Positions 4,547-5,881 of a stretch of DNA of 5,881 nt are shown in pieces. The stretch covers positions 1 through 5,881 of the forward strand of contig CALMQD010000538.1 of assembly GCA_937871415.1 (NCBI GenBank), given 5' to 3'. The notes under the pieces are model-generated. The model saw only the letters and a list, made by a program, of their open reading frames with translations, did no database searches and was not told where the DNA came from. Positions within the stretch are counted from its first letter, which is position 1; the number at the start of each line of letters is the position of its first letter. Both the position numbers and the translations under genes were made by a program. The stretch comes from an uncultured Phycisphaerales bacterium. Lineage in GTDB: Bacteria > Planctomycetota > Phycisphaerae > Phycisphaerales > UBA1924.

Positions 4547-5881
4547 TTAACTCAGCGCGAAGACTTGGATGAACTGGTCGCCGATGCCGGTCAGCGCCGC
4601 GCCGGCGATGAGCCCGGCACAGATCGCCTCCTGACCTCGCACCCAGAGCCTGTGGCCGAACGATTCGCCGGGAAGCTCCTGGACTCCGTGCGGATCGCTC
4701 CGGCTGCCGCCGCCGTAGGCCCGCGACATGATGAAGAAGAACAGCGATCCGAGGAACATCCAGAACGTGGAGTCGGGCGGGAGGAGGATGCCCAGACCGA
4801 AGGCCAGCGGCGCAAAGGGGCTCTTGCTCTTGGTGAAGACCCGCAGAAGCTCGAAGGCGACGCCGATGAAGGCGCACGCCGCCATCAGGTACAGCGCCGA
4901 GGGATGAACGATCTTCGTCAGCCCGCCCTCGCCGGTCAGGCCGGCGATGAACTCGCTGATCCCCTTCCACTGCACCGCCGCAACGAAACTGAAGTCACCG
5001 GCCGAGCCGTCGGGTTTCTTCAGCAGCACGTCCTCGACGGTCTGCTGCGCCCGGTTGGGATCGACCGCGGTGAACGGGTTCTGCGGATGGCCCGCGAGGA
5101 ACAGGATGTAGAAGAGGGGTGTGCTGGCGAGCGCGCCGGCGAAGATGCCGATGCAGTGCCCGATCGCCTGCTGGCGGGGCTTGGCGCCGAGCATGTAGCC
5201 CGGCTTGATGTCCATGAGCAGGTTGCTCGCATTGCTCGCGACTTCCGTCGTGATCGTCGCCGTCATCAGGTTCGTCGGCGCGTGCCCCTTGTCGAGCATC
5301 CCGAAGGTGAACTGGGTGATCTTCGAGAGCGACCCGGTGGGCGTGATGCTCGTGAGGGCGGTCGCGTTGGCCGCGATGAGCGTGAGCGCGATCGTCATGA
5401 GCACCGCGAGCGCCCCCAGGTCCCAGCGCACGCCGAACCACTCGTGCGTGAGGTAGACCGCGACGGCGCCGATGATCGGGATGCCGATCCACGAGACCTT
5501 CAACGGGAGCTCGATGTCCTTCAGCACGTCCGTGCCGGCGGGCTTGCGGCTGAACATGCCCGTGAACGCGGAGATGATGACCTGCGGCTTGGCGAGGAAG
5601 GACGCCATGCTCGCGCACACGAGCATCGCCACGCCCGGCCACAGCAGCCAGCTGGTCAGCACGTCGCGCTGCGTGAAATCGCTCGCGGGCGTCAGCACGA
5701 CGCCCTTCTTGGACACCCAGCCGTGAGTGATCGCGTAGGGCGCCGCGAAGACGTACGCGACGATCATCCCGATGAACATGTTGAGCGCGTACCGGATGTT
5801 CATCAGGCCGCCGGCGCCGAACATCGCCAGGTCGAGCGTGGGCGAGAGCCAAACGGCGGCTCCGGCGGGTCCGTAGAGCTG
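4547..5881 (-). CDS. OPT family oligopeptide transporter, C-terminal part (start beyond window edge)
   Basis: OPT proteins are inner-membrane secondary transporters that import oligopeptides and, in some members, metal chelates, driven by a proton gradient. The frame is open from the right edge to TAA at 4547-4549, giving 444 residues. The family is usually about 600-700 residues, so the N-terminal part is missing here. An internal ATG at 5824 is not the true start, since the conserved reading continues upstream of it (GPAGAAVWLSPTLDLA). About eight hydrophobic segments are visible (fragment residues about 31-50, 77-97, 129-147, 154-180, 238-263, 326-347, 355-387 and 416-441). The diagnostic OPT block is TPTGSLSKITQFTFG (180-194), followed by the DIKPGYMLGAKPRQQ loop (224-238). 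The late segment GILLPPDSTFW (364-374) also fits the family. The gene ends 28 bases from the convergent asparaginase-like gene. Substrate is not determinable from sequence. Confidence 0.93.
   Translation of the reverse strand, partial: QLYGPAGAAVWLSPTLDLAMFGAGGLMNIRYALNMFIGMIVAYVFAAPYAITHGWVSKKGVVLTPASDFTQRDVLTSWLLWPGVAMLVCASMASFLAKPQVIISAFTGMFSRKPAGTDVLKDIELPLKVSWIGIPIIGAVAVYLTHEWFGVRWDLGALAVLMTIALTLIAANATALTSITPTGSLSKITQFTFGMLDKGHAPTNLMTATITTEVASNASNLLMDIKPGYMLGAKPRQQAIGHCIGIFAGALASTPLFYILFLAGHPQNPFTAVDPNRAQQTVEDVLLKKPDGSAGDFSFVAAVQWKGISEFIAGLTGEGGLTKIVHPSALYLMAACAFIGVAFELLRVFTKSKSPFAPLAFGLGILLPPDSTFWMFLGSLFFFIMSRAYGGGSRSDPHGVQELPGESFGHRLWVRGQEAICAGLIAGAALTGIGDQFIQVFALS

Overview
The window is a GC-rich, gene-dense stretch of bacterial chromosome. 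It holds five complete or near-complete conserved genes, one unrecognised gene, and genes cut by both edges. No rRNA, tRNA, CRISPR array, transposase, integrase or phage gene was seen. The gene mix (lipoyl H-protein, MacB/LolCDE-type ABC exporter, YajQ, OPT transporter, strong GGAGG ribosome sites, GC-rich third positions) suggests a free-living Gram-negative-type bacterium. A planctomycete (Phycisphaerae-like) is possible, but that is an impression and not something the sequence proves.

Layout. Positions 1-1544 form a three-gene cluster on the minus strand. It reads gcvH (glycine cleavage H protein), then an ABC ATPase, then an FtsX/MacB-type permease that runs off the left edge. The genes overlap by 20 and 50 bases, which points to one mRNA with coupled translation. 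A 229-base divergent intergenic region (1545-1773) follows, with an exact 11-base direct repeat and two small hairpins. Next, on the plus strand, come yajQ (1774-2268), a 127-base gap with a hairpin just before a ribosome site, and a 494-residue protein I do not recognise (2396-3880). That gene has a hairpin around its stop codon. A single-domain L-asparaginase-like protein (3985-4518) follows. Facing it on the minus strand, 28 bases away, is the C-terminal 444 residues of an OPT-family oligopeptide transporter whose start lies beyond the right edge.

How the genes relate. The ABC ATPase and permease almost certainly make one exporter or extractor complex. The physical coupling of gcvH to that transporter is clear, but a functional link is not. 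YajQ is a nucleotide or cyclic-di-GMP binding family. OPT transport of peptides and hydrolysis of amide amino acids by asparaginase could both feed nitrogen supply, but the genes are convergent and not one operon. The best candidate for new biology is the 494-residue protein. It has two regions that look like VOC-type (glyoxalase/dioxygenase fold) modules and two unusual histidine clusters, so it may be a metal-dependent enzyme of an unassigned family. The rest of the window is ordinary conserved content.
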